Both the position numbers and the translations under genes were made by a program. This document shows positions 41,976 through 49,529 of a stretch of DNA of 53,294 bases, in pieces. Position 1 is the stretch's first letter. The number at the start of each line of letters is the position of its first letter. The notes below the pieces were generated by a model that was not told where the DNA came from, ran no database searches, and saw only the letters and a program-made list of their open reading frames with translations. Origin of the DNA: a virus; IMG/VR virus record IMGVR_UViG_3300009120_000072, positions 1 through 53,294 of that record. The stretch is one strand, 5' to 3'.

Positions 41976-42221
41976 ATGACAAATCTAAAGTTTGATCTCA
42001 AGAAGGCGAGGTTATTTAGGGGACTAAAGCAAGAAGATATAGCTGAGAAGATTGGAGTTCATGTTAATACTTATCAGAAGTGGGAAAGAAACCCAAAAAA
42101 GATTCCTATTGGTGCAGCCTCAGCAATTTCAGAATTACTAGAAATGCCGTTATCTATTTTTTTAAACAACAGTCTACAAAATGTAGATATAACTAATGAG
42201 AGTTCGGAGATTCCACTATGA
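41976..42221 (+). CDS. Cro-like XRE regulator of prophage B
   Basis: The 81-aa protein has a helix-turn-helix at about residues 8-60 (RGLKQEDIAEKIGVHVNTYQKWE). The start at 41976 has an AGAGGTGA box. First rightward gene; a perfect operator palindrome lies in its last 50 bases. Confidence 0.88.
   Translation: MTNLKFDLKKARLFRGLKQEDIAEKIGVHVNTYQKWERNPKKIPIGAASAISELLEMPLSIFLNNSLQNVDITNESSEIPL
42173..42187. promoter_or_regulatory. Operator inside the cro-like gene of prophage B
   Basis: TCTACAAAATGTAGA is a near-perfect palindrome matching the CTACAxxATGTAG operators. It occupies the same relative place as the intragenic operators of prophage A. Confidence 0.65.
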
Positions 42222-42970
42222 ATGAAGTGTCTGTTTTCAAAAAGCAAGAAGTATTGTCTAAGTGTTTTAGGGTATTTGGATCAGTTGAAGAGCCTTTGTT
42301 TCTTGCCAAGGATGTTGCTGACTGGATAGAACATTCAAATCATCGTGCAATGCTAGAAACAATCGATGAAGAGGAAAAGGGGGTAAGGATTGTTTACACC
42401 CCTGGCGGTAACCAAGAATCATGGTTTCTAACAGAAGATGGATTGTATGAAGTGCTTATGCAGTCTAGGAAACCAATTGCTAAAGCATTTAAGAAGGAAG
42501 TCAAAAAGATTCTGCGAGACATTAGACTTTACGGCACTTACTCGGTACCAAGAACATATACAGAGGCTTTACAGCTTGCAGTGGATCAACAAAGAAAAAT
42601 CGAGCAGCAGAGCCAATTAATTGGTGAGCTAAAACCAAGAGTTGATTATTTAGATAGAATCCTGAAATCAAAGTCCCTTGTGACTATAACTCAAATAGCA
42701 AAAGATTACGGAATGTCCGGATCTGCAATGAATCGTTTACTGCATGAACTTGGCATCCAGTTTAAACAGTCCGATCAATGGTTGTTATATCAAAAATATC
42801 ATGACAAAGGGTATACATTTAGTGAAACTTTCACCATTGAAGATGTCCCAGGTATCTCCAAGGTTGTCATGCAAACTAAATGGACACAAAAAGGACGTGT
42901 ATTTTTGTACAACCTGCTCAAATCAAACGGATATCTTCCAACCATAGAAAGGAGTCATGTGAATGAGTGA
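42218..42970 (+). CDS. Phage antirepressor, BRO-N plus KilAC
   Basis: The 250-aa protein has a BRO-N domain (about 8-108; FGSVEEPLFLAKDVADWIEHSNH, EVLMQSRKPIAKAFKKEVKKILRDIR) and a KilAC domain (about 135-246). From ELKPRVDYLDRIL onwards it is very similar to the prophage A protein at 5773. It overlaps the cro-like gene by 4 bases. Confidence 0.9.
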   Translation: MNEVSVFKKQEVLSKCFRVFGSVEEPLFLAKDVADWIEHSNHRAMLETIDEEEKGVRIVYTPGGNQESWFLTEDGLYEVLMQSRKPIAKAFKKEVKKILRDIRLYGTYSVPRTYTEALQLAVDQQRKIEQQSQLIGELKPRVDYLDRILKSKSLVTITQIAKDYGMSGSAMNRLLHELGIQFKQSDQWLLYQKYHDKGYTFSETFTIEDVPGISKVVMQTKWTQKGRVFLYNLLKSNGYLPTIERSHVNE

Positions 42971-43205
42971 GTTCAATATTAACGGAAAGTATTATGTTAC
43001 TGTTACGGACATTAGACGATTATTCAAGTGTAGCCACAAAAAGGCTCAGAGGTTATTCGAAACTGCACTGCAACAAGAAGCCAAATCAGGTTACATATCT
43101 GTTCATGATAATAAAGTAGCACTTAAGACAGTTGTTAAACTTACAGGCTTTGATCTTAATTTGTACTTAAAGTTAATTCTCAAAAAAGTCGAAGATTCAA
43201 AATGA
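42963..43205 (+). CDS. Small DNA-binding-like protein, 80 aa
   Basis: The sequence NGKYYVTVTDIRRLFKCSHKKAQRLFETALQ looks like a winged-helix or excisionase-type DNA-binding fold. If so it could be an excisionase for the integrase or an early regulator. Position in the early operon allows both. It overlaps both neighbours by 4 to 8 bases. Confidence 0.65.
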   Translation: MSEFNINGKYYVTVTDIRRLFKCSHKKAQRLFETALQQEAKSGYISVHDNKVALKTVVKLTGFDLNLYLKLILKKVEDSK

Positions 43206-43363
43206 GAAATCCTATAGTCCAGCTTGTTACTGCAGCACTTGAGAAGAAACTAAGGAAGTCTGAGTTCGATCATGATTACTACATCGATGTAGCAACTGGT
43301 GAAGTAAAAAAACGACTTTATGTAAAAAGAAAACATAAAAAGATATCTGAGGTTGAGGAATGA
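43202..43363 (+). CDS. Hypothetical 53-aa basic protein
   Basis: ATGA overlap with the previous gene. Many Lys, with the end KRKHKKISEVEE. No family recognised. The chain of overlapping starts in this block supports translation. Confidence 0.55.
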   Translation: MRNPIVQLVTAALEKKLRKSEFDHDYYIDVATGEVKKRLYVKRKHKKISEVEE

Positions 43364-43527
43364 GGTATGAATTTGTTAATGAAAAAGGTGAAAAACTCTA
43401 CTCAAAATTAAATGGTGTTGTGTTTTCAACTTTTTCTCAGGATCATGTAGATTTGCTGCCTAAAAGTGTTAAAGACTATTTAGAGAAAAATGGCTTTAAG
43501 AAAGTTGAGGTCAGAATAGAGGAATGA
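43360..43527 (+). CDS. Hypothetical 55-aa protein
   Basis: The start overlaps the previous stop (ATGA) with a GGTTGAGG box. Contains FSTFSQDHVDLLPKSVKDYL. No family recognised. Confidence 0.55.
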   Translation: MRYEFVNEKGEKLYSKLNGVVFSTFSQDHVDLLPKSVKDYLEKNGFKKVEVRIEE

Positions 43528-43573
43528 AAAATCCAATAAAAGATGAAGACTACCAAGAGTGGCCGGAACCAAA

Positions 43574-43792
43574 ATGGAACTAAGGAAATTTCAAGTTTGG
43601 ATTGAAACAAAATCCGGACCTATAAGAATTGATGTAGAAGCAGGTGATCCAACTAAAGCCGAGCAGAGCGCTTATTTGAAGTTATCCCACCAATTTGGCA
43701 ATACCAAAGGGTTTCGCACAATTGCGATTATTCCCGAACCACTCACACCATTTAAAAGCCCTTATGTAAGGCTTATGGAGGAACGAAATTGA
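43574..43792 (+). CDS. Hypothetical 72-aa protein
   Basis: The start at 43574 is the likely ATG; GTG at 43559 is possible. A 19-codon mini-frame (43524-43583) lies across its start and may serve as a coupling leader. The protein (LRKFQVWIETKSGPIRIDVEAG) looks like a small beta/alpha fold. No family recognised. Confidence 0.55.
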   Translation: MELRKFQVWIETKSGPIRIDVEAGDPTKAEQSAYLKLSHQFGNTKGFRTIAIIPEPLTPFKSPYVRLMEERN

Positions 43793-43881
43793 AAGGATAT
43801 AGATTGAAATGGTGGGTAACACCAATGCTGGCAGTGATTTGGCATATCTTTATATGGCTTTGGGCGGTAAGTAAGTTATGA
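43789..43881 (+). CDS. Very small membrane protein, 30 aa
   Basis: A TTG start overlaps the previous stop, after a GGAGG box. One Trp-rich membrane helix (WWVTPMLAVIWHIFIWLWAV). Its stop overlaps the next ATG. Short, so only moderately certain. Confidence 0.45.
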   Translation: MKGYRLKWWVTPMLAVIWHIFIWLWAVSKL

Positions 43882-44114
43882 AGATCATTGTACAGGGAAT
43901 AGAATTGAATGTAATCGCATTATGGATGGATGTAGCATTGAGCGAGGGATGGAATGAAATCACTCCCTACGTCGTTTGCTGGGGATTTCGTGAAAAAGAA
44001 GGTAGTTATCTATGGGATGGAGCTCGTTATTATTCAAATATCTTCAGCGCAAAAGCTGATTGGAGGGAGAAATCTGAAATATGGGATATATTGTATATTT
44101 CATCATCGGTGTGA
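43878..44114 (+). CDS. Hypothetical 78-aa protein
   Basis: ATGA overlap with the previous frame. Trp- and Tyr-rich (MDVALSEGWNEITPYVVCWG). No family recognised. Confidence 0.55.
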   Translation: MKIIVQGIELNVIALWMDVALSEGWNEITPYVVCWGFREKEGSYLWDGARYYSNIFSAKADWREKSEIWDILYISSSV

Positions 44115-44185
44115 TGTGGGGAATGGTTGGACTCTGGTGGTTTATTGATACCAAGTGTTACATCGTACCTAAGAAAAGGAATTGA
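44081..44185 (+). CDS. Small membrane protein, 34 aa
   Basis: A GGAGGGAG box precedes the ATG. One membrane helix (YIVYFIIGVMWGMVGLWWF) and a basic tail (KKRN). It overlaps the end of the previous gene and ends just before the recombinase start. Confidence 0.5.
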   Translation: MGYIVYFIIGVMWGMVGLWWFIDTKCYIVPKKRN

Positions 44186-44188
44186 TTC

Positions 44189-45010
44189 ATGAACAAAAAT
44201 GAGATGGAATCCAAACTTGCAGATTTCATTTCTGAACTGAAGTACCAGGAAAAATCGACTGCAACCTTATCAAAGTACAAAGCAGACATCACGAAATTCA
44301 TAGAATTTATTGATCATAATGAACCGGTTACTAAGGACGACACATTAGCCTACAAGAACTATTTGTTTGAAGCATCTTATCTGCCTCGAAGCATCAACTC
44401 ATATGTAGTTGCATTGAATAAGTTCTTGTATTGGCTCAATCTAGGCGAGCTGACAATCAAAAAGCTTAAGATGCAACAGAAGTACAGTATCGATAATGTG
44501 CTAAGTCCAACTGACTATAAGAGGCTTCAGCGCTACGCAAAATTGCTTGGTTATGAGGAGTTGGCAATGATCATGAAAGTCATCGTAAGCACCGGTATAC
44601 GTGTCAGTGAGTTGAAATTTTTCACTGAAGAATCGATCAAGTCATTTTATATTCACGTCAGAAACAAGGGTAAGGATCGCGATATCATCCTTACCCAAGA
44701 ACTGGCCCGGGAACTTAGAAAATACTGCAGAGAGAACAAGATAACCAAAGGGTACGTATTTAGTTTGTCACCTAAACAGATATGGTATCGTCTTCAAAAG
44801 ATAGCTGCTTTGGCGAGAATCAACAAGGACAAAGCACACCCTCACAGTCTGCGTCATTTATTCGCTAAAGAGTATATGAGCACTTTCAACAACCCTTTGG
44901 AGCTGGCAGATCACTTAGGTCACAGTTCACTGGAAACCACAAGAATCTACTCTCGAACGACGAATGAAGAGAAGCGCAAAAAGCTTGAAAATATGTCAAA
45001 AAAGCGTTAA
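44189..45010 (+). CDS. XerC/D-like tyrosine recombinase in the early operon
   Basis: The 273-aa protein aligns over its full length with the prophage A protein at 6683. Catalytic motifs are STGIRVSELKFF, HSLRHLFA and LGHSSLETTRIYSR. A second integrase (36759) already serves integration. The conserved dyad element follows at once, which raises the chance that the element is its DNA target in this prophage. Confidence 0.9.
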   Translation: MNKNEMESKLADFISELKYQEKSTATLSKYKADITKFIEFIDHNEPVTKDDTLAYKNYLFEASYLPRSINSYVVALNKFLYWLNLGELTIKKLKMQQKYSIDNVLSPTDYKRLQRYAKLLGYEELAMIMKVIVSTGIRVSELKFFTEESIKSFYIHVRNKGKDRDIILTQELARELRKYCRENKITKGYVFSLSPKQIWYRLQKIAALARINKDKAHPHSLRHLFAKEYMSTFNNPLELADHLGHSSLETTRIYSRTTNEEKRKKLENMSKKR

Positions 45011-45016
45011 AAAACA

Positions 45017-45125
45017 GGTCGAAAAAAGGCAAAAAGTATTCAACTCGAAAAACGCACGAAAAACGCACTGTTTAAGCATAGTTTCTGAGCGTTTTGCGAG
45101 GGAATATAATTCTAGGGTTATTTCA
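45017..45125 (+). promoter_or_regulatory. Conserved promoter-plus-dyad element (prophage B copy)
   Basis: Blocks: GGTCGAAAA (45017-45025), AAAAAGTATT (45031-45040), dyad arms CTCGAAAAACGC (45044-45055) and GCGTTTTGCGAG (45089-45100), CACTGTTT (45066-45073), TTTCTG (45082-45087), TATAAT (45105-45110) and AGGGTTATTT (45114-45123). All are shared in order with 12577-12715. The promoter would drive the genes from 45167. The rest of the gap (45126-45166) shows nothing further. Confidence 0.7.
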
Positions 45126-45166
45126 AATCACATTGCATACGATTTATATAGTAAAACAAACGAAAG

Positions 45167-45361
45167 TTGGTGACTGAATTGCTTAAAAATAAAGGCACAC
45201 TTCCATGTGATCGTTGCGGCTGTTGGACCATTCTGAAGCCATACGATAACAGATTGCTTCTGTGTGATGATTGCATTCCAAAACAGGCAGAAGGTGATTC
45301 AACGAGATTTGAAATCATACAATTGAATATCGATGAGGAGATAAGAAATCATGGAAAATGA
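45167..45361 (+). CDS. Zinc-ribbon protein, 64 aa
   Basis: A four-Cys ribbon (LPCDRCGCWTILK ... LLLCDDC) matches the N-terminus of the 147-aa prophage A protein at 14385. The start could be TTG 45167, GTG 45170 or TTG 45176; no clear ribosome site decides. Function unknown. Confidence 0.65.
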   Translation: MVTELLKNKGTLPCDRCGCWTILKPYDNRLLLCDDCIPKQAEGDSTRFEIIQLNIDEEIRNHGK

Positions 45362-45605
45362 TAAATTAATCAACGTCATCCAAGACAACTTGAAGCTGTT
45401 GAAAGAAGTAAATGACTTAAAGTATCAGCGGACAAGACTGATCAATCACATCATTGACTTGCATATGTACCGAATCAAAATGGGATTTACGAGAATCGAC
45501 GATTATGAAGAACTCGTATCATTGGGAATTACCCAGGAACAAATCACGAATAGACTGATGTTTCATATCGGCAGTCATCCGACTGGGGAGGAAAATCATG
45601 AATAA
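45351..45605 (+). CDS. Hypothetical 84-aa helical protein
   Basis: A coiled-coil-like start (INVIQDNLKLLKEVNDLKYQR) is visible. It overlaps both neighbours by 8 to 11 bases. No family recognised. Confidence 0.6.
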   Translation: MENDKLINVIQDNLKLLKEVNDLKYQRTRLINHIIDLHMYRIKMGFTRIDDYEELVSLGITQEQITNRLMFHIGSHPTGEENHE

Positions 45606-45753
45606 GCATTGTGATATTTGTGCATTCAACAATGAGGGTTTCTGCGAGTTTCATGTGAGGTTTACAGCTTGGATGTTTTCAAACTACTGTGATCAGTTTA
45701 AGGAAAGAGGAACAGATAATCAAATGCAAGTTGAAATAGTGGAGGTTGAGTAA
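45598..45753 (+). CDS. Small Cys-rich protein, MNKHCD family
   Basis: The 51-aa protein has C5, C8, C16 and C31 and is the partner of the frame at 14261 in prophage A. The start has a GGGGAGG box and overlaps the previous stop. Probably zinc-binding; function unknown. Confidence 0.72.
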   Translation: MNKHCDICAFNNEGFCEFHVRFTAWMFSNYCDQFKERGTDNQMQVEIVEVE

Positions 45754-46277
45754 TGGCACAACGACGAATGTTTGCACAAACCATTATTGACTCAGATGCA
45801 TTCCTTGATATGCCAAATACTTCCCAGCTTCTGTACTTTCATCTGGCTATGAGAGCAGACGATGATGGGTTCATCAACAAGCCTAAGGGAATAATGAGAA
45901 TTGTCGGAGCCAAAGATGATGATTTGAAAGTCCTGATCACAAAGAAATTCATCATACCATTCGAGTCCGGTGTCGTGGTTATAAAGCACTGGAGAATCCA
46001 TAACTACATCCAAAAAGACAGATACATTGAGACAAAATACAAGGATGAAAAGTCACAACTTGACTATGATGAAAACAATGCATACAAGCTTTTGGATACA
46101 GAATGTATACATAATGTACACGAATTGGAGACTCAGGTTAGGTTAGGTAAGGATAGGTTAGGTAAGGATAGTAATAATAGTAGGACATTCGTCCAACCCT
46201 CTCTAGAAGATGAGCCAACCAAGGAGATAATAGATCGAAAGAGTCTGATTGAGAAAATTAAGGGGGAGACGAAATGA
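45753..46277 (+). CDS. Replisome organizer-like protein, short form
   Basis: The 174-aa protein shares the N-terminal domain with the prophage A initiator at 7795 (AQRRMFAQTIIDSDAFLDMP, VVVIKHWRIHNYIQKDRY). It ends soon after the iteron-coded linker (TQVRLGKDRLGKDSNN) and lacks the DnaD-like domain. No DnaC-like loader gene follows, so replication in prophage B must use other partners, perhaps host proteins. Confidence 0.82.
   Translation: MAQRRMFAQTIIDSDAFLDMPNTSQLLYFHLAMRADDDGFINKPKGIMRIVGAKDDDLKVLITKKFIIPFESGVVVIKHWRIHNYIQKDRYIETKYKDEKSQLDYDENNAYKLLDTECIHNVHELETQVRLGKDRLGKDSNNSRTFVQPSLEDEPTKEIIDRKSLIEKIKGETK
46134..46174 (+). repeat. Iterons, probable replication origin of prophage B
   Basis: Two copies of AGGTTAGGTAAGGATAG in tandem and an extra AGGTT unit, inside the initiator gene. 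The same motif family is present in prophage A at 8176-8210. Confidence 0.7.
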
Positions 46278-46858
46278 GGTGTATCATTGATCGAAAAAAA
46301 ATGATGGAGCTTCGAGAAAAAGCAGGATTGAAATATGCAGAGTGTGATCCATATACACATGTTCGATTTTCTGCAATTGCCGGCAATCTTGTCAGGTCAA
46401 TAACCTTTGAAGATGCGAAGACATTTGCGCAGTTATTCAATTGCTCAGTTGATGATTTCGTTGTCGAACAGTTTGAAGGCATCAGAGCAGTTGGAAAATT
46501 TACTTCAAAACTGAGGGTTTCAAAAAATCACAATAAGAAAAGAGCAGAGAAGAAGATTATGAAATCATCATTGCAGTACAAAGGAATCAATCTTAATCGC
46601 AACCCCAAATATGCTTACTTCAATGGAATCAATATCATTGTTGAAGAAAATTGCCATGACAGATTGAGGGAGCTAAATGCGAAAATGTCAGCATTAGCAA
46701 AAGAGTTCAAATATTTAATGTCAGAACGACAAATCTACATTGACGACATAGGAACCGCTATGCACTTGCAAGGCATCAATAAGCTTGTCGGTCCAGGATG
46801 GCAAATCAATCTAGTAAATGAAAATGGCGTAATATCCGCCAAGATGGAGAAAAAATGA
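46274..46858 (+). CDS. Hypothetical 194-aa early protein
   Basis: The first 70 residues resemble an XRE-like helix-turn-helix with a different spacing (RKKMMELREKAGLKYAECDP, FEDAKTFAQLFNCSVDDFVV). A basic region and a C-terminal helical part follow. It may bind DNA. No close family recognised. Confidence 0.65.
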   Translation: MRCIIDRKKMMELREKAGLKYAECDPYTHVRFSAIAGNLVRSITFEDAKTFAQLFNCSVDDFVVEQFEGIRAVGKFTSKLRVSKNHNKKRAEKKIMKSSLQYKGINLNRNPKYAYFNGINIIVEENCHDRLRELNAKMSALAKEFKYLMSERQIYIDDIGTAMHLQGINKLVGPGWQINLVNENGVISAKMEKK

Positions 46859-47073
46859 AAGAAAGTGCCGGAAAGGAACGAGTTAAGGATGATTTGAAAG
46901 ACTACAATGGCAGAACCATTTCATTGGGAATGAAACTTGTAGATAAGTGGGGTGAAGTTGGAGCAGTTGAACACAACAATAACAGGGTTCACTGGGTAAC
47001 TAAGAATGGAACATACTGGTTAGGTACTGCGATCATCGAAGTATGGCAACTGACCATCAAGGAGGAAAAATGA
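46855..47073 (+). CDS. Hypothetical 72-aa protein
   Basis: ATGA overlap with the previous gene. Beta-rich middle (RTISLGMKLVDKWGEVGAVEH). No family recognised. Confidence 0.6.
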   Translation: MKESAGKERVKDDLKDYNGRTISLGMKLVDKWGEVGAVEHNNNRVHWVTKNGTYWLGTAIIEVWQLTIKEEK

Positions 47074-47585
47074 AAGAAGCTCTTGAGAAACTAAATCAAG
47101 AAATGAGTGCGGAGCATTCTAAGGTAGAAGATGCCATTCATAATTGGCTTTGCGACCAAACCGACAATACAGAACTGATGAACGCAATTCTGATTAAAGG
47201 TAAAACCATCAAATCGGCAATGGGTTATGTAATGAAGAAAGTCAAAGAAGCTTCTAAAGGCAACATGGCCATGATGACTGACGACGAAGTATTTCCTTTG
47301 GTTCGTGATTATTATTTTAGTAAGGATAAGGTAGTCAATCATGATCCAAGTGTTCAAGTGACAATGGCTGCCGAACCAAAACCGACGGTTGAGAAAACCA
47401 AAGAGAAGCTTGTTACGGAAATCAAAATATCTCTTGATAAGAAATCAAAACAATCTCTTGAAACGATTATGCGACTTGAGGTGAGTGACGAAGAAAAGTT
47501 ACGAATGATCAGTTCGCTAAATCAGCAGGAAGAAGTCGTAGAGGAGAAAAAAGAAGATGAAAACTTGTCCTTATTCGATTTCTGA
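47070..47585 (+). CDS. PcfK-like protein
   Basis: The 171-aa protein has the PcfK-like domain at about 1-85 (EHSKVEDAIHNWLCDQTDNTELMNAI) and a charged linker ending in LSLFDF, like the ISIFDF of the prophage A protein. The start at 47070 has an AAGGAGG box and overlaps the previous stop. Confidence 0.8.
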   Translation: MKEALEKLNQEMSAEHSKVEDAIHNWLCDQTDNTELMNAILIKGKTIKSAMGYVMKKVKEASKGNMAMMTDDEVFPLVRDYYFSKDKVVNHDPSVQVTMAAEPKPTVEKTKEKLVTEIKISLDKKSKQSLETIMRLEVSDEEKLRMISSLNQQEEVVEEKKEDENLSLFDF

Positions 47586-48936
47586 ACTAGTAGAAAATCG
47601 GTTTACACTACCCTACGACTTTGAAGATTATCTTCAATCGAAAACTGTCGGAGTTGAGTATTCCAGGCGAGGTGAAGCAATCGTTACTAACAGACATATA
47701 CCCGGAAGGGAAGTCGTTATAAAGCAACTGAGATCAAATTCAAACCTAAATAACCAAATGTGCAGATTTTATGTAATTGTGTTGCAATGTGATGAAACCA
47801 AAATCGAAGAGCAAACCTATTATGTGACTCGCCTTTTCAAAAGAACAGACATAAACTCGGTTAAAGAAATATTTGATATTCAATTGTGGAATCTTAAAGT
47901 ATTGCAAAACAACGAAATCATTAAAATCCATCTTGCATACGATTATGCCAAAGGTGGTTATACTTACCAGTTTGGTACTAACTCGATTATGCACATGGGT
48001 TATCAATCATTGAATATTTACGATTATCATCACCCAAGTGTTCTCGAATACTCGGAAATGAAATATACGCAAGTTTGGGAAATAGAACGTTTTAATCTTG
48101 AATTATCATACAAATATCGTAAGATGCTGGAAATGTTACTGAAGAATGGTTGCACAAATTTATGGGAAGATGTCGCCAAAGGGTATAGTGACATGCGAAA
48201 AATGACTAAAGGGAAGTTGATGAAAAATCGCACGATTCTCAAAAAGTTCAATCCGGATCATCATCAATGGGAGTGGTATCCAAAACTTCTTAAGTTGGGA
48301 TTAACCATAGTACTATCAATGGAAATATCAAAAAGGTGGACAAGCTACGAAATTGAGAACCAAATAAAAGGCGCAGCAACTCTTAGCATTGAGACCAAGA
48401 CACTAATGAAGTATTTACTTAAGCAGAACCAGGAATTCAGACACTATAACGATTACCTGGAAATGATGATAAAACTAAATACTCCAGTTGAGACATACCA
48501 AACCATGTTTCCAAAAGATTTGAAAAAAGCCCATGATGAAGCTGTCAACAAATACAACACAATGAAACATGAGTTTGATTCTAGAACCTATTCATCAAAA
48601 ATATTGCCAGTCATAGAAAAACTAGAATATACCAACAACGAGTATGCAATTATCGTACCCAAGGATCCAGATGAGATTTTGCAAGAAGGGAAAGCACTGG
48701 ATCACTGCGTTGGTTCATACATCGGCCAAGTGCTTAAAGGCGAAACAATCATATTGTTTATCCGAATGGCAACAGAAACCTCAAAACCACTGTACACAAT
48801 GGAATTCAAATACGGAAGAGTAAACCAAATCCGTGGCATTGGAAATAAGTCTGCACCAGACTCTATAAAAACGTTCGCCGACCAATGGCGTAAGAAGAAA
48901 GGTAAACTATGCAAATCATTATCTATTGGTTATTAG
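47557..48936 (+). CDS. PcfJ-like protein without zinc ribbon
   Basis: The 459-aa protein has the PcfJ core near its end (PDEILQEGKALDHCVGSYIG, ETIILFIRM, APDSIKTFADQW). The N-terminal Cys ribbon of the prophage A protein is absent; no CxxC pair is present there. The start has a GGAG box inside the PcfK-like gene. Function unknown. Confidence 0.83.
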   Translation: MKTCPYSISELVENRFTLPYDFEDYLQSKTVGVEYSRRGEAIVTNRHIPGREVVIKQLRSNSNLNNQMCRFYVIVLQCDETKIEEQTYYVTRLFKRTDINSVKEIFDIQLWNLKVLQNNEIIKIHLAYDYAKGGYTYQFGTNSIMHMGYQSLNIYDYHHPSVLEYSEMKYTQVWEIERFNLELSYKYRKMLEMLLKNGCTNLWEDVAKGYSDMRKMTKGKLMKNRTILKKFNPDHHQWEWYPKLLKLGLTIVLSMEISKRWTSYEIENQIKGAATLSIETKTLMKYLLKQNQEFRHYNDYLEMMIKLNTPVETYQTMFPKDLKKAHDEAVNKYNTMKHEFDSRTYSSKILPVIEKLEYTNNEYAIIVPKDPDEILQEGKALDHCVGSYIGQVLKGETIILFIRMATETSKPLYTMEFKYGRVNQIRGIGNKSAPDSIKTFADQWRKKKGKLCKSLSIGY

Positions 48937-49013
48937 CTAGTGCTATATTCACTGCCGGGTTCATTACTTGCGCACTTTTAAGAGCAAACGGGAGGGACGA
49001 TGACTACAGATGA
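48909..49013 (+). CDS. Small DUF3789-like membrane protein
   Basis: A 34-aa frame with one membrane helix (IIIYWLLASAIFTAGFITCA) and a charged end. It overlaps both the PcfJ-like and ArpU-like genes. A matching gene follows PcfJ in prophage A (11794). Confidence 0.55.
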   Translation: MQIIIYWLLASAIFTAGFITCALLRANGRDDDYR

Positions 49014-49410
49014 TGTTCGGGATGCATTAGTAAACTATCATAGGTACAAAAGACGACTAGAAAATGCGAATCTTGATTTGATTGCAATTGTTACTAAACA
49101 GACTAAAACAGGTGGAAGCATTATTCGTATGCCCGAGCATCCTACTGACAAGACAAAATTCATATTAAAGTGTATTGAAGACAAGACAGTCATTGAACGA
49201 AGATGTGCATATTGGCGTGATATGGTTTATCTTGCGGACGCGTTTATTAGAGCTTTACCAAATACCCCACAACCATACCGTGACATAGTAACGGACAAGT
49301 ATATCAATTTGCTAAATGATAATCGAATGGAGGTTAAGTACAACTATAGTCGCATGCAGATTTATCGACTAATCAAGAATGCAATATTTAAGTATGTTGA
49401 AGAAAGTTAA
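49000..49410 (+). CDS. ArpU/DUF1492-type late regulator
   Basis: The 136-aa protein has the family outline: a helical start (DALVNYHRYKRRLENANL), a middle with ERRCAYWRDMVYLADAF, and a C-terminal sigma-like helix-turn-helix (VKYNYSRMQIYRLIKNAIF). Such proteins sit at the end of the early operon and switch on late genes. A GGGAGG box precedes the ATG, and a terminator follows. Confidence 0.8.
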   Translation: MTTDDVRDALVNYHRYKRRLENANLDLIAIVTKQTKTGGSIIRMPEHPTDKTKFILKCIEDKTVIERRCAYWRDMVYLADAFIRALPNTPQPYRDIVTDKYINLLNDNRMEVKYNYSRMQIYRLIKNAIFKYVEES

Positions 49411-49479
49411 CATGTTACACGCAACTATCAAAACAGTGAGATAATGTTAACATAAGAAATGCCACCGAAGCGGAGGCCA

Positions 49480-49504
49480 AGAGCGGGAATCACCTGCTCT
49501 TTTT
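49480..49504 (+). terminator. Terminator after the ArpU-like gene
   Basis: Stem AGAGCGGG/CCTGCTCT with a 5-base loop and a T run. It separates early and late genes, as the terminator at 15237 does in prophage A. Confidence 0.75.
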
Positions 49505-49529
49505 CTATGTAATCATTGATGGAGGCAAC

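Noticed and set aside
43524-43583. A 19-codon frame overlapping two small genes
   Set aside because: Too short to support as a gene by itself; noted only as a possible coupling leader.
46134-46174. Short direct repeats considered as a CRISPR array
   Set aside because: Units are only about 17 bases, without spacers, and lie inside a coding frame; they are iterons.
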